DNA from: Molanna angustata
Taxonomy: Eukaryota > Arthropoda > Insecta > Trichoptera > Molannidae
Assembly: GCA_963576475.1 (NCBI GenBank)
Contig: OY754977.1
Location: 11,349,089 to 11,413,088 of the forward strand
Length of the DNA: 64,000 nucleotides
Direction: 5' to 3'
The stretch's first letter is position 1; the number at the start of each line of letters is the position of its first letter. The notes beneath the pieces are model-generated. The model did not search any database and had not been told where the DNA came from. It saw only the letters and a program-made list of their open reading frames with translations. Below are positions 1 to 10,000 of this stretch, piece after piece. The position numbers and the translations under genes were made by a program.

Positions 1-670
1 CTAATGCACCTAAAATACAAGTTATTTGACAGTCAAGAGAGATTATTGCTATAATATCGACATGTAATTTCAATATAATGTTTTTAGAGTGACAACATTT
101 TTTAAGTCATTTAAATGATATCGTGTCAGGCACAATGTCACTTTTTCAGTTCATATTCTAATGAGTTGAAATATGAGTTGTAATATTACCTAGTGATTAG
201 TTTCAGGCCGGCTTAAGGGCTGAGTTTTTTATTATTATAATAATTTAATTACTATTCTTGCTATTTAAAAAAATCTCTAAATTTTATCTTTTCTTCACGA
301 AAAAATGTTGTATACCACATATTTGTGGTATATTTAATATTTTTCATATTTCATACATTAGAAGGTAATTTAGTGTGCATTTTTGTGTAATATCCGTATA
401 CACAGGGTTTACAAAGGTCTTAAGAAGTATAATATATTATAATCATATAAACACAAATTATTTAAAAAAAAAAGGTAGAAGGAAAGGTGGAAGAAGAAGG
501 ACTAGGGGTTTGAGGAAAGGATGTTTGAAAAAGTCAAATTTTAAATAAAATATATCTATGTATGTAAGTATATGGTTAATGAAAGTATTATAGTTTGAGC
601 AAATTCTTCAAATCTTAATAATAATTAAATAAATATCTTTTTGTCTACTATTAAGGAGCCATATAATTTT
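1..670. other. AT-rich DNA, no gene recognised
   Basis: No coding or RNA feature is recognisable. The only structure noted is a short perfect hairpin at 311-332 (arms TATACCACA / TGTGGTATA). Confidence 0.5.
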
Positions 671-1046
671 TTTTTATTGACAAACATTTTTTCAACATTT
701 CAATAGAGACGAAGTAGGGATATTGTAGAAGAACCAGGAACTCGAGGCACCTACATGACTTACGACCTGTCATCGGCTGGTTTGCGTGATCACTTTAAGC
801 GCTTGCGCAACGTTCACCAATTATGCCTTCTTATTGAGTTCCCTTATCGATGTATTTTGAAAGTTCTATATATTTGAATAGTGTGTAACATTCTACCTGA
901 CAATAATGCATTATTACTATTGCCATCTATGCCTCGAGTTCCTGGTTCTTCTACAATATCCCTACTTCGTCTCTATTGAGATGTTGAAAAAAATTTTGTC
1001 AATATAAATATCATTTGACTCCCGAAAGGGAAAAAATCTAATGTTT
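671..1046. mobile_element. Fold-back MITE, 'CAATAGAGACGAAG' family
   Basis: The left arm (about 676-755) and right arm (about 925-1006) are inverted copies of each other. Both contain CAATAGAGACGAAGTAGGG or its complement and the motif AGAACCAGGAACTCGAGGC. The outer part has GACTCCCGAAAGGGAAAAAA and continues to ATGTTTGCGTATATGCAA, the outer terminal sequence of other copies. Copies or fragments lie near 9.9, 24.4, 29.0, 31.1, 33.8, 34.0, 34.3 and 34.9 kb. There is no coding capacity, so it is a non-autonomous fold-back element. The superfamily is unknown because no target duplication is clear here. Confidence 0.75.
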
Positions 1047-1309
1047 GCGTATATGCAATTAAAAAAAAAAGAATATTCGAGCCATATAAACCTAAACGCC
1101 TCAATTTCAAATCAAATTCCTCAAATATGTTAAACAGTGTGTTTAGAAAAAATAGTGTAAGTCTTTTCAACATTTCTCTTGTGAATGTTCGTCATACAAT
1201 TTTAAAATTCAGCCTAAATTCCCATAAAAATTACTAAAAATATTCTTTTTTACAGCATTTTTTTAAAATTACACCACAAATATGTGTCGTAGAGAAATAA
1301 ATCTTTTAT

Positions 1310-1516
1310 ATGCTTAAAGAGTGCAAAGTGAATGACCGATACTTTTATTCATTTCAACTAAGGTATGTTCTTAAAATGCAAAAAATCAACGATTTGCGGT
1401 TTCCGATAATTTTAAATCACGTATAAACCTTTTTAACGCACACCATAGTTACCCTTACTAACACGTAACTTCATAGTGCATTTGGCAGTTTTAATATATC
1501 ATGTTTTCAGTCACTA
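1310..1516 (+). repeat. Dispersed repeat, partner inverted at 13.9-14.1 kb
   Basis: Shared blocks in the same order as the reverse complement of 13885-14117 include AGAGTGCA, AATGCAAAAAATCAAC, ACCCTTA, ACTTCATAGTGCATTTGGC and a TTTCAG end. No coding potential is seen. The family is unknown. Confidence 0.5.
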
Positions 1517-1745
1517 AGTTTAGCGTTATATGTCCTCTTAAAGGACTGAACTCTGAAACAGATAAAGCTCAAGGATGTCAGGGCAGTCTGCTATGTTATG
1601 TATTATTTTATATACAAATGTTGCTACACTGAGCATTAATTATTTTTTTGATTTGATTACAAATTTTCTATTTTTTTAATCGAAATTCTGGTTTTTAAAT
1701 ATTTTTTTTCAAAGTATAGGTTTCAAAATATTTTTAAAAACATGA

Positions 1746-1953
1746 TAATAATAATAAACACTTTCTTGCATCCAGCGCAGGTGGCGAATTTATTGCCATA
1801 TGGCAATCTCTTCCAACTAACCAGTGTTTCTAGCCCAGAGAAGCAAGAATTGCGTGAGAAATGAATTTAAATAAATTTCTCCTCTGCTGGGGATGGAACC
1901 CAGGACGCCCGCACAGAAGCCAAATGGCTTACCAACTGTGCCACGGCGGTCGG
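1746..1953 (-). mobile_element. tRNA-derived SINE, family A
   Basis: On the minus strand it begins CGACCGCCGTGGCACAGTTGG, which holds an A-box-like TGGCACAGTTGG. About 40 bases on comes a B-box-like GGGTTCCATCCC. A body (CAGCAGAGGAGAAATTTATT, TGGAAGAGATTGCC) follows, then a TTATTATTATT tail. Three other copies (about 6.7, 53.9 and 59.9 kb) share head, body and, where kept, the ATT-type tail. The tail fits LINE-assisted retroposition. Confidence 0.8.
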
Positions 1954-2805
1954 CATTACCTAGTTGGTAAACAAGGCGCAGTTTCGCTTAAGTCATTTTT
2001 TTATATTTTAATGATACAATTTCTTGGTTTTTGGTGAACTTCATCCTAAACCATTTTTAGTAACGTTAAACTTATTTTTACGTTAATACCGTAAATCAAT
2101 GTGTACATAAATACATATTTGCTCACATTAATTAATACTACATTATGTGAAATTGAACCGAGAAAATTATGATTGATGAGGTACTTTTCACACGGTCTTT
2201 TCGATGCATCGTGATTTTTTTGTTTTGTTTTGTAAAGTGAATGTGACACGAAGGTTTTTTTTCACGACCCACATTCTGTCATTCCACATCATTTTTGTTT
2301 GTACCTACATAACTGTTTCTAAGAGTTGAGCAAAATAAACCAGAGATGTCACATGTAGTTTTTTTTTTGTTTCACTGTATGTTGTTACATTTTATAAACG
2401 GGACCCGTTGTCTATATTAAAATGTTTTTTTTTGTTTTGTTTAATTTTAAGTTGAATTCTCTAAAATAACGATAAAAAATATGAAATATTATGCACACTT
2501 GGATTAAAACGCCCTCCAAAAGTAACCTCTGTAACAAATTGATATTTTTTATCAAGTATTCCTGTAATAGAGCTTGACAAGTGAGAGAATGTTGCAATCG
2601 ATTTCAAACTCACTTTCCGACCAGGTAAAGCTCTGAAATTCTCTGAATTTGTGATATTTTGACAAAATTGTACGATTTTACAAAGTAAACAAAGCTATGC
2701 GTTTCCTACTGAGCGTTTTTTGAAAATTTAATTTATGGTTAGATGCAACAATATATTTTATTGTTTTTGCATGATATCAATGTAAAACAGATAAAATTAT
2801 CATAA
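1954..2805. other. No gene recognised
   Basis: AT-rich sequence with only short chance ORFs. No repeat shared with the rest of the window was noticed. Confidence 0.45.
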
Positions 2806-2807
2806 TA

Positions 2808-4096
2808 TTAGGTCCTTACGTATGAAATTGGTGTTTTGCCATACAGGCAACTTTGATCTCAAATATCTTCTCTCTGGTTAGGAATTCCAAATTCAAATTT
2901 ATACAGCTATTTACTCATGTATTTGTGTTTCGAAAATTATAATTCATTTGTTTTTTCCCCAATTGTTTTTTTCTTTGCGTCACTCAGTTTACAAAATGGA
3001 AAACATGAAATATCGCGTTATTTACGAGTACGAGTTCCACCGTGGCACCAGTGCTGCAGAAACGGCTCGAAGGATTAATGATGTGTATGGCGACGGTGCC
3101 GCAAAAGAAAACACAGTGCGTTTTTGGTTCCAACGTTTTCGTTCTGGAAATTTCGACCTGCAGAACAAGCCCCTAGGACGGCCGGATACCAAAGTTGATA
3201 ATGAAGAATTGAAGGCTATTGTGGAAGCGGATCCATCGCAAACCCTACATCCGTGTTAGCTGCAGGCTGCGGTGTTAGTGATAAAACTGTTTTAATCCAA
3301 TTGAAGCAAATTGGGATGGTGAAAAAGTTTGAATGGTGGGTACCTCACGAATTGAGTGAAGTAAATCAACAAACGCGCGTTGACTGCTGCGTTGCATTAC
3401 TCAACCGGCACAATAATGAAGGGATTTTATATCGAATCATTACCTGTGATGAAAAGTGGATCCTGTACGATAATTGGAAGCGCTCATCGCAATGGCTGAA
3501 CCCTGCCGAACCAGCCAAACCATGTCCCAAGCGAAAATTGACTCCAAAAAAGTTACTTGTTAGCGTTTGGTGGACTAGTGCTGGTGTCGTTCACTACAGC
3601 TTTCTTAAATCTGGCCAGACGATTGCAGCAGATGTCTATTGTCAGCAACTGCAAACCATGATGGAAAAGCTAGCTGCTAAACAACCGAGGCTGGTTAATC
3701 GCTCTAGGCCACTGCTGCTTCATGATAACGCTAGACCACACACTGCACAACAGACGGCTACCAAATTAGAGGAGCTTCAATTGGGATGTCTAAGACATCC
3801 ACCGTACTCTCCGGACCTTGCCCCAACAGATTACCATTTTTTTTTGAAATTTGGATAACTTCTTGCATGGGAAAAAATTCAACTCCGATGGGGCAGTCCA
3901 AACCGCCTTCAAAGATTTTATTGATTCCCGTCCGAATAGTTTTTTTAGTAAAGGGATCGATGAACTACCTATGAGATGGCAAAAGTGCATAGATAGCAAT
4001 GGAACATACGTTGATCAAATAAATATATTATATTAAAAAAAAATCGACTTTATGTTCCTCCCATACAAAACGCCAATTTCATATGTAAGGACCTAA
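2808..4096 (+). mobile_element. Complete mariner element (cecropia-like)
   Basis: The element has inverted termini of about 30 bp starting TTAGGTCCTTACGTATGAAA on the left. The right end reads inward TTAGGTCCTTACATATGAAA. TA dinucleotides flank both ends (2806-2807 and 4097-4098), as expected for Tc1/mariner. The length of 1289 bp is typical of mariner. It encodes one transposase gene, broken by two frameshifts. The TTAGGTCC termini and the protein match what I know of the cecropia subfamily. Termini and target duplication are intact, so it could still be moved by a transposase supplied from elsewhere. Confidence 0.93.
2996..4036 (+). pseudogene. mariner transposase, DD34D type, two frameshifts
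   Basis: This is a cut-and-paste transposase that binds the termini and cuts DNA at TA. The N-terminal paired-like HTH region (ETARRIND, VRFWFQRFRSG) opens at the ATG at 2996. A frameshift near 3242-3247 moves the reading to the next frame, which carries WVPHEL, the catalytic TCDEKW and HDNARPHTA, and YSPDLAPTDYHFF, whose second D is the third catalytic residue. A second frameshift at the poly-T tract about 3838-3847 moves the C-terminal piece (LDNFLHGKKF) to a third frame, ending at 4036. The family length is about 345-350 residues, so only small indels separate it from full length. All three catalytic aspartates remain. An upstream in-frame ATG at 2948 was not chosen because MENMKYR is the usual family start. 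Confidence 0.9.
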
Positions 4097-5643
4097 TATT
4101 AATTTCTAAACACGATTTAACATTAAACTTTCTTTTTTTAAATCGAGGAAAATTTAATAAATTAAATAAAATGATTCTTTTAAGAATAAAAGTTAAGAAC
4201 TGAGTTATTAAATGTATGCTATTGAAAAATCTTTCAAAATTTTAATATAGGAAGGAAATTTCAAAGGGTTTTTTCATATTTGTTCTTTTCATTCATTACC
4301 ATTAGGTATAGGAAAATACCCAAGGCAAATTGACAGCAATTACTATAGAAAATTAAATATTGTATCAAGAACATGTACTTTAATCAGTGGCGGCTGAAGA
4401 CCTAAAATATTAGAGGGGCTCGATTTTTTTTCTTGAAAGGAAATGAGTATTTGAAAGGAGAAAATATTCAGTACCTACACTTGTGAAATATCGACACAGG
4501 TGAAAAAAATATTTTCATGCATATGATCAGTGTTTATCATCATTCTCCTGTTAAGCTGCAATTACAATACCTGAAAAAAAGGGGGTCGGTGGATCATATA
4601 TCATACATGTTGGATTTAGTTGTTTTTGTCAGAGTCAGAATTAATACCTACATCAGAATTATTGTCAAAAAGTAAACACGGAAAACAACATTCACTACAC
4701 CCGCAATACGCATTCTTTTCACTACATCTGCAAAGCCATGACGTTTTTTGTTACATATTTATATTAAAACTTCGAATATATTTACGTGATTTACAAGTAC
4801 CTACTAATTTGAGATAATGAGATGAATGTCCGCGAGGCCCTTATTTTTTCACATTCACACGATCATCGTAATTAAAGTAACGCGAAATTAAATTATGTAT
4901 ACTATTCACCGTGTACTATTGTCAAAAATTATCATAAAATATATTAACCGCAATTCGTCACTCTGCGAAAACAACATGCAAAATGGCGCGCTGTCATCAA
5001 CAGTTTTCAGCTCTCAGCTGACGAGCTGACCGAAGTGCGCAGACGCCGCAGACGTGTTCATAAACATACTAATATTAATCGTGTTCATAAACACACTAAT
5101 TCAATTTAATCGTTTAGACCAAAATATACGAGATTGTTGTATAGTAGTATATTCCGGTGAATTCATGAACATATATAGGAACGTGCCCGAGAGCTCCATA
5201 CATTTCGAATCATATTACACTGCGGCATTAAAATCAATTCTATGAACCATTTTTGAATTATTAATTAGCTATAAACCACTTGTTTTTTGAGTCACTTAGC
5301 GACATGTTTCGGAAGCGCTGTCCTTCCATCGACCGGCGTGTCGAGACTAACATGTTGAATTTGTGTGAATCTGTCTGTGAAGCGAGGGGGGTGGCGGTTG
5401 AGGGTTGGTTGGGTTAGTGGGGGGAGGGGAGAATTGTGAAGTGTTTTTGTTTTTGATGGGAAATATATTAAGTATTGGAGAAGTGTTATGAAAGGTATGG
5501 TTATTTATAAGTTTTATACCGGAATTTATGTGTTTATGTATTTCGAGCGTTTCGTAGTTGTTAAGTCGGTATCCTTTATTCTGTGTTTCATGTAATAGTT
5601 TTAGTTTGTGGTTATTGAAAGAGTGGTTAGTTTGGATAATGTG

Positions 5644-6153
5644 CATTTTACTGCATTTTACACCAACAACAACATCAGTAGATCATTATTAAATTCTAAA
5701 ACTAAAAGAAATTACAAAGAAAAAAGTGGAGTTTATAGAATAACATGTGGTGACTGTAATGAACACTACATAGGACAGACATCACGTAACCTAAATATAA
5801 GAATTAACGAACACAGAAGATGCTTAAACAACAATAATTTCTCAGAATTTGCTAACCACATTATCCAAACTAATCACTCTTTCAATAACCACAAACTAAA
5901 ACTATTACATGAAACACAGAATAAAGGATACCGACTTAACAACTACGAAACGCTCGAAATACATAAACACATAAATTCCGGTATAAAACTTATAAATAAC
6001 CATACCTTTCATAACACTTCTCCAATACTTAATATATTTCCCATCAAAAATAAAAACACTTCACAATTCTCCCCTCCCCCCACTAACCCAACCAACCCTC
6101 AACCGCCACCCCCCTCGCTTCACAGACAGATTCACACAAATTCAACATGTTAG
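5644..6153 (+). CDS. Penelope-like GIY-YIG endonuclease domain (partial)
   Basis: This is the C-terminal endonuclease domain that nicks target DNA for Penelope-like retroelements. The frame is open from 5608, but bases before about 5644 are antisense to the right arm, so the real coding part is the spacer onward. Visible motifs are GVYRI (GIY position), CGDC (CxxC), HYIGQT (YIG position), NIRINEHRR with the conserved arginine and EH, and FANHIIQTNHSF with a histidine pair. The CxxC plus H/H pattern is the zinc-finger-like insertion typical of these domains in animal Penelope-like elements. The C-terminus is proline-rich (TNPTNPQPPPPS) and ends at 6153. The reverse transcriptase is missing, so this is not a functional element alone. 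Confidence 0.85.
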   Translation, partial: HFTAFYTNNNISRSLLNSKTKRNYKEKSGVYRITCGDCNEHYIGQTSRNLNIRINEHRRCLNNNNFSEFANHIIQTNHSFNNHKLKLLHETQNKGYRLNNYETLEIHKHINSGIKLINNHTFHNTSPILNIFPIKNKNTSQFSPPPTNPTNPQPPPPSLHRQIHTNSTC

Positions 6154-6157
6154 TCTC

Positions 6158-6215
6158 GACACGCCGGTCGATGGAAGGACAGCGCTTCCGAAACATGTCG
6201 CGAAGTGACTCAAAA
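6158..6215 (+). ncRNA. Possible degenerate hammerhead ribozyme motif
   Basis: In the 3' end of the Penelope-like element a 5-bp stem (GGAAG 6173-6177, CTTCC 6185-6189) is followed directly by GAAACATGTCG. This is the layout of hammerhead stem II, the conserved GAAA, a palindromic stem III (ACATGT) and a GTC cleavage site. Hammerhead motifs are known in Penelope-like elements. The other core block is poor: CGGTCGA (6165-6171) where CUGANGA is expected, with two core substitutions. I also see no good stem I. It is probably inactive. A second copy lies on the minus strand in the left arm, about 5285-5342. Confidence 0.35.
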
Positions 6216-6624
6216 AACAAGTGGTTTATAGCTAATTAATAATTCAAAAATGGTTTATATTAACTACCACAAAATATCCGCCGAATCATTAAATGATATT
6301 AATTCTATGAGTTTACATACAGTTCTTCGGGCGCAAGCACATTGTGCCCGCGGAACAAAATTTTTCATAGAATCTCGCTGTATGAAACGAACTATTGCAG
6401 TATTTTACTATTACAACCGTAAGGTGGAAACACATTTATTTAAAAAAAATAATGAATTTCCAGAATTAATTTAGCACATATTTTTGGAATTTATAGAAAA
6501 AAAATTTTGGGAGGGCTCAGCCCGAGAGCCCCTTTGGGGGAGCCGCCACTGACTTTAATCCTCTTACACTACACACCTTGAATTAAGCGTAAATGCTTGT
6601 GCTATACGAAATCGGTTGACAATA

Positions 6625-6789
6625 TTTGATACCGAATGGAAATATCTTGCAAACTGTCTACCTACTGCTTCTTATCCACAGAATCGAGAATTGGTTGAGG
6701 AATATTTTTTAAATAAATTTCTCCTTTGCCGGAAATCTATCCCAGGGTACTAGCACATAAGTCAGATGATGACTCTCCACGGCGGTCGA
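6625..6789 (-). mobile_element. tRNA-derived SINE, family A (degraded)
   Basis: It shares the minus-strand head CGACCGCCGTGG and the AAATAAATTTCTCCT body block with the copy at 1746-1953. The box A and B region is eroded (GGGATAGATTTCC). The tail is not preserved. Confidence 0.6.
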
Positions 6790-6825
6790 TCAAATTAATA
6801 AAGGTATATATTATGGACTCGACTT

Positions 6826-7376
6826 TAAGAGGGCGCCTGCTGCCAACTTACCTATTTTTCAATTTGATATTCTATCATTATTACTAATCAAATCGTTTTG
6901 AATAAGTAACTTAGATAGTTTGGGTATTAATGAAGAAAAATATTCCTTAACTTTTTAATAACGTTCTGTATTTATTCTCGTAGAAAAATAATGGCATATC
7001 CCGATTTTCAACGTTTATCTTATATTTTTAATAAACCATAAGGCGTAGAGCAATATCTTTTTATTTAATTAAAGAAGACAAAAATATCTGGAAAAATATT
7101 TCTTGACATTTGACCTAATGCTTCAGGTTTAGTAAAGAAACATAAAAAAAACACTTATTTTCCATTCAGCGCCATTGCGAAATAAAAGTTTTTGAGGTTT
7201 CTTTACTAAACCTGAAACATTAATGCAAATGTCATGACATTTTTCCAGATATTTTTGTCTACTTTAATTTAAAAAATATATATTATATTGCTCTACGCCT
7301 TATAGACTTTTAAAAATATATCATAAATGTCATAAATCGGGGTATTTTTATTATTTTTCTACAAGAATCATGGGCC
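6826..7376. mobile_element. Long palindromic MITE, 'CTGCTGCCAAC' family
   Basis: The 5' end reads TTTAAGAGGGCGCCTGCTGCCAA. The two halves (about 6960-7140 and 7190-7375) are inverted copies around a centre near 7165, with blocks AGGTTTAGTAAAGAAAC / GTTTCTTTACTAAACCT, CCAGATATTTTTGTC and CTACGCCTTAT. The right outer end has lost the terminal inverted repeat. A complete copy lies at 56383-57016 and a terminal fragment at about 9305-9352. All preserved outer ends adjoin TTAA-like sequence, so piggyBac-type targeting is possible but unproven. Confidence 0.7.
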
Positions 7377-8303
7377 CACGTTAGTAAGGGCCCGTGACGC
7401 AAGTCCCAACCACCTTTCACCTGTACTCAAATACCTATACTAAAATTCCCATACAAAAATTGTACTGAAAATTGTACTGAAAATTTTACCTATATTTAAA
7501 TATCGTCCCTTCGAAAAACTTGCGGAACATATATACACGAACTTTTTCACTTTTTCCCTTTTGTGCTACGATCATCAACTTTTGCAGAGATATTGAGTGA
7601 CTCATTAGAAAATATACCTCATTTATTTGATTAAAATCAGACTTCTATAAATCCAGATATTTAAGTTTGAAAATTCAAATTTTCATACAAAATGACAAAA
7701 ATCTCGATTTCTGGGAAGATTAAAAATCATGTTTTTACATGCAAAAAACGTGTGTATCAATAACGAAATTTAGCGGATAGAAATTATTCAAAGTTATATT
7801 ATATCTTAATCCCAAACTTCTAAGACATCTGGCATTAAAATATAGTACCCTCTCAAAGAATCCTCGAGAGTTTTTTGGTTTTAAAAATCTGATTTTTTAT
7901 GCGAGGAAAACGTCAAATATCTTATTATCGTTCCCGCCGTTAGCGATAGTTTCAATTTTTAACACCAGGGGGCGAATTATTTATGCCGGTTTGTCGTTTG
8001 TATCGCGACGGTCAAATGACATTGTGATTGTGGATTGATATGTGATTATTATGTAATATTTTGAAGTGACTAGACACTTATTTATAATGCTATTTTGCAT
8101 ACTAAATATATGAATTTTATATATGATTAATTTGAATACTACAAATAGGTACGTACCACTAAAATTTGCCGTTACAAGTTCAATTTAAATTCATATTGTG
8201 TTTGTATTTTCATTCTTTAGTTATTCCTATAGTCAATTAATATTTTAATCTAGTCTATTGTATACGAAGTGCATTTATTAGAGATGCCAATAGTATTTAA
8301 CTA
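7377..8303. other. No gene recognised
   Basis: Non-coding AT-rich DNA beginning with a GGGCCCACG ... GGGCCCGTG block. I see no gene or family shared with the rest of the window. Confidence 0.45.
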
Positions 8304-8950
8304 CTAGTTGCATGTAACACATGAGATCCAACTGTCGATAGCGATAGTATGTATAGTTGAAGAATAAGTACCAATCTATATACCAATATATCCAAATTAT
8401 TGAATATTTTAAGATATTTTGTTTTCTACACAACACATGTAGGTTTGTATCATAGAATAATAATAAAACTATAGAATACTCATTCCCATACAATACCTCG
8501 CTGAAAAAGTGAAGCCGTTTTATTGGCCGGCTCGTGTCAATATATGTATGACTGATATAATTTAGCAAGTAATTTTGCTATTTTGCTAACTATTCCGTAA
8601 ATAATTTTGCAAGCAGTTAAAAAATAGGTACCCTATTTGGGGAATGTATCACGCAGACGGCGAAATGATTACTGAATGCTCGTAGCAAAATGTTGACCAA
8701 ATTAGTCACACAAAGCAGTCTCATTTACTGCAAGCTAAAGAGTATTCTATACTATTATAATTCTATGGTATGTATGTATGTCAAGATAGGATAGTAGGAT
8801 AGGTCAGTCCTTTTTTCCTACCCAGAATATGAAAACAGCATGATGGTATGCATGTTTGTTTGGAGATTACATAAGTATCAAACTATTAAGTTTACTTAGA
8901 TATTGTGTATAGGCCACTACCATACAAATTGTATGAGGCAATGTCATGAT
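8304..8950 (-). mobile_element. Helitron-like repeat, copy 1, split by a MITE
   Basis: On the minus strand this ends CATGTGTTACATG (5-bp stem, 3-base loop), CAACTAG, then a host T. CTAG|T preceded by a hairpin is the form of a Helitron 3' end. The same end and body (TCGATAGCGATAGTATG, GGTCAGTCCTTTTTTC, CATACAAATTGTATGA) occur in the copies at 25.0 and 49.3 kb. Here the body is interrupted at 8451-8767 by a MITE. No Rep/helicase coding is present and the 5' end is undefined, so the Helitron call rests on the 3' end only. Confidence 0.55.
8451..8767. mobile_element. 317-bp MITE with CATAGAAT termini, 8-bp TSD
   Basis: Inverted termini CATAGAATAATAATA and TATTATAATTCTATG. A near-identical copy of opposite orientation lies at 14212-14530. 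The insertion split a Helitron-like repeat whose uninterrupted copies read GTTGGTATGTATGTCAAG. Here GTTTGTAT precedes and GTATGTAT follows the MITE, so the target GTATGTAT was duplicated (8 bp, one later change). An 8-bp duplication suggests hAT, although the terminus is not a typical CAG. It is non-coding. Confidence 0.82.
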
Positions 8951-9930
8951 GATGATCTGCAATTTGTGACGCAATATTTTAAAAGGCGTGGTACTATTAT
9001 GATTTGAGTCGATTTTTTTTGTGTTGCGCTACGAGCATTTTGTGACGCAACATTTTCGTATGAGCCTTGAAATTTTATTAGAGTAAATTTTTTTGCGTTA
9101 TAACAAGCGACGAGCGTCACATCCAACTACCTATGTATATCAGTCATTTTGTAAATATACAACAGGGACTTATGTCACTATTCCCCTTTTAAGGGGTTTT
9201 GTCAGATATAATATACAGAACATAATTACAAATGTTAAGGAATATTTTTGTTTATTTATATCCAAACCATACTTTTTTTAGAGGATTCGTTTTGTAGTAA
9301 TTATGCAATATCAAATTGAAAAAATAGGTACGCTGGCCGCAGACGCCTCCTTAATATAATATATGTAATGATATATGGACAAGCTGTAGTAATTATAAGT
9401 GAATGTCAGTGATTCGCAGGAAGTGTGTCCATTCATGTTGGTATTGGCATCCAAAGACTCGGTAATTATTGTTGTCATGCTTGATAGGATAATGTGTGTG
9501 TTGGTATGCAACATACTGTCGTGTAGTAATTCCAAGCCTGTGGTGGATGAAATGATAAAGATATACATATATTATTTATATACGATAAATATAAAAGTGA
9601 AAGGAAAAAAGTCGAAGAAAGCATCTGTTGAAAATTGTAGAAAGGAGAGAAAACGGATGTTATTTTTGTCAATTAATGAAGAATATGTAGTTGTATACAA
9701 TTACACATTATTCACAACAAATTTAATTACCTTTTTGAAAAAGATAAATCAACAACAAGCGACAAACAGGATTCCTTACGATCCGGCAAATAATAAATGT
9801 TTATATGTAAGTTATTAGAAAACCACCAAACAGCATATTCAGCGTTTTTTAATTTTTTTAATTAAGGTAATTTAGTAGGTAATAAGTACTGAATTGTTTA
9901 GAAATCGACGAATCAATCAGGATATTTATG
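8951..9930. other. No gene; one MITE end fragment at 9305-9352
   Basis: An open frame at 9399-9818 (139 codons) has no recognisable domain and is probably chance. A 48-bp fragment at 9305-9352 (TTGAAAAAATAGGTACGCTGG) is a terminal piece of the palindromic family seen at 6826 and 56383. Confidence 0.5.
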
Positions 9931-9934
9931 GCAA

Positions 9935-10000
9935 TATTTTATCATCTCAATAGAGACGAAGTTGGAAAGTTATATGAGATCCAGGAACTCAAGGCACTCA
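9935..10000 (+). mobile_element. Fold-back MITE fragment, CAATAGAGACGAAG family
   Basis: CATCTCAATAGAGACGAAGT followed by ATCCAGGAACTCAAGGCACT matches one arm of the 671-1046 family. The rest of the element is missing. Confidence 0.65.

Larger units (their letters stand above)
5245..6255 (+). mobile_element. Fold-back Penelope-like element, 5'-truncated
   Basis: The segment has two arms of about 399 bp (5245-5643 and 5857-6255) that are reverse complements with only about three differences by eye. The unique spacer is about 213 bp. Spacer plus right arm encode the C-terminal GIY-YIG domain of a Penelope-like retroelement and its 3' non-coding end. The left arm is an inverted second copy of the C-terminus and 3' end. 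Strong 5' truncation with a partly inverted second copy is a known kind of Penelope-like insertion. The reverse transcriptase is absent. It lies entirely within the hAT-like element, so it is the younger insertion. Arm similarity this high suggests recent insertion or gene conversion between arms. Confidence 0.85.
4385..6551. mobile_element. Non-autonomous hAT-like element, perfect 8-bp TSD
   Basis: Terminal inverted repeat CAGTGGCGGCT at 4385 and AGCCGCCACTG ending at 6551. The same 8 bp, ACTTTAAT, flank both ends (4377-4384 and 6552-6559). An 8-bp duplication and CAG-TG termini are the hallmark of the hAT superfamily. Just inside the ends are GAGGGGCTCG and GAGCCCCTTTGGGGG. No hAT transposase is recognisable in the 2167 bp, and about 1 kb is a Penelope-like insertion, so it is non-autonomous. 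It may derive from a longer element or have grown by nested insertion. Confidence 0.88.

Noticed and set aside
2948..2995. Upstream in-frame start for the mariner transposase
   Set aside because: Adds 16 residues unlike mariner N-termini. MENMKYR at 2996 fits the family.
5347..5646. Minus-strand 99-codon ORF
   Set aside because: It is the inverted second copy of the Penelope C-terminus, already covered by the fold-back element.
9399..9818. 139-codon plus-strand ORF
   Set aside because: No domain, biased lysine/isoleucine composition of AT-rich DNA, no splice context and no repeat match. Probably chance.
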